Origin: Burkholderia ambifaria AMMD
GTDB taxonomy: Bacteria; Pseudomonadota; Gammaproteobacteria; Burkholderiales; Burkholderiaceae
DNA length: 64,000 nt
Assembly: GCF_000203915.1 (NCBI RefSeq)
Contig: NC_008390.1
Span: forward strand, 2,046,001 to 2,110,000
Direction: 5' to 3'
Position 1 is the first letter of the stretch; every line of letters begins with the position of its first letter. The translations under genes and the position numbers were made by a program. The notes under the pieces are model-generated. The model was not told where the DNA came from. It was given only the letters and a program-made list of their open reading frames with translations, and searched no databases. Of this stretch, positions 63,826-64,000 are shown in pieces.

Positions 63826-64000
63826 CTATAGCCCGCTGTTCGCCGCGCGCTGACGCAGCAGCCCCAGCACCGCATCGCAATACGGCGTCGGCACGTCGAG
63901 CTTGCGCCCCAGTTCAGGAAACACGCCGAGGATCGGCCCGGTCTCGAGCGGTCGCCCTGCCTCGAAATCCTGCAGCATCGACGTCTTGAACGCGCCCAGC
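63826..64000 (-). CDS. panE: 2-dehydropantoate 2-reductase, C-terminal part
   Basis: The window ends inside this gene; only the last 57 codons are present. It reads LGAFKTSMLQDFEAGRPLET and PILGVFPELGRKLDVPTPYC, the end of the ApbA/PanE C-terminal domain. Full-length it reduces ketopantoate for pantothenate synthesis. The 272 bases before it (63554-63825) show nothing. Confidence 0.8.
   Translation of the reverse strand, partial: LGAFKTSMLQDFEAGRPLETGPILGVFPELGRKLDVPTPYCDAVLGLLRQRAANSGL

Overview
The window is high-GC chromosomal DNA of a Burkholderia-type betaproteobacterium, probably of the Burkholderia cepacia complex. This rests on codon and GC character, protein sequences, and housekeeping order (tig-clpP-clpX-lon, tRNA-Val-tRNA-Asp, ppiD), not on a database search. 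It falls into three parts.

(1) About 1-21,400 is one side of an inducible prophage with a lambda-type head and a P2/Mu-like contractile tail. Late genes run leftward on the minus strand: small and large terminase, gpW-like joiner, portal, ClpP-like protease, decoration protein, major capsid, head-tail proteins, baseplate V, W, J and I (gpI runs off the left edge). Ahead of them lie a Q-like antiterminator candidate with four DnaJ-type zinc motifs, a TOPRIM/VirE primase-helicase, small genes and a CII-like regulator. The switch is a divergent Cro/CI pair with three operators; two more operators flank a second promoter that drives a rightward early operon ending in an orphan ParB-like protein and an AlpA-like regulator. 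CI has no self-cleavage domain, and a LexA-type box precedes a small gene that converges on cI. Five intrinsic terminators lie inside the late operon, which fits antitermination. Two moron genes sit on the opposite strand. An 11-bp palindrome, AAAGTNACTTT, recurs at eight places across the prophage and was not seen elsewhere; the ParB-like protein is the natural candidate to bind it. No integrase is visible.

(2) About 21,400-27,500 is a low-GC accessory region: a two-gene operon for exported proteins of unknown function, decayed IS30- and IS5-family transposases, a possible trace of an integrase leader, a halovibrin-like secreted protein, a gene fragment and an isochorismatase-family hydrolase.

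(3) About 27,500-64,000 is core chromosome: a lipoprotein with a debranching-enzyme-like glycosidase fold, a membrane diguanylate cyclase, a fatty-acid oxidation block (thiolase, hydratase/dehydrogenase, acyl-CoA ligase) with pncA inside it, selO-msrB, yciB-bolA-ppiC, a GNAT enzyme, purL, a DadA-like oxidase, nnr, pgi, an ABC ATPase divergent from tesA, ppiD, tRNA-Asp and tRNA-Val, the proteostasis block lon-clpX-clpP-tig, glycerate kinase, a MarR regulator and the end of panE. Beside tRNA-Asp is a 106-bp element that folds into an almost gap-free three-way junction and carries a copy of the tRNA 3' end and its terminator.
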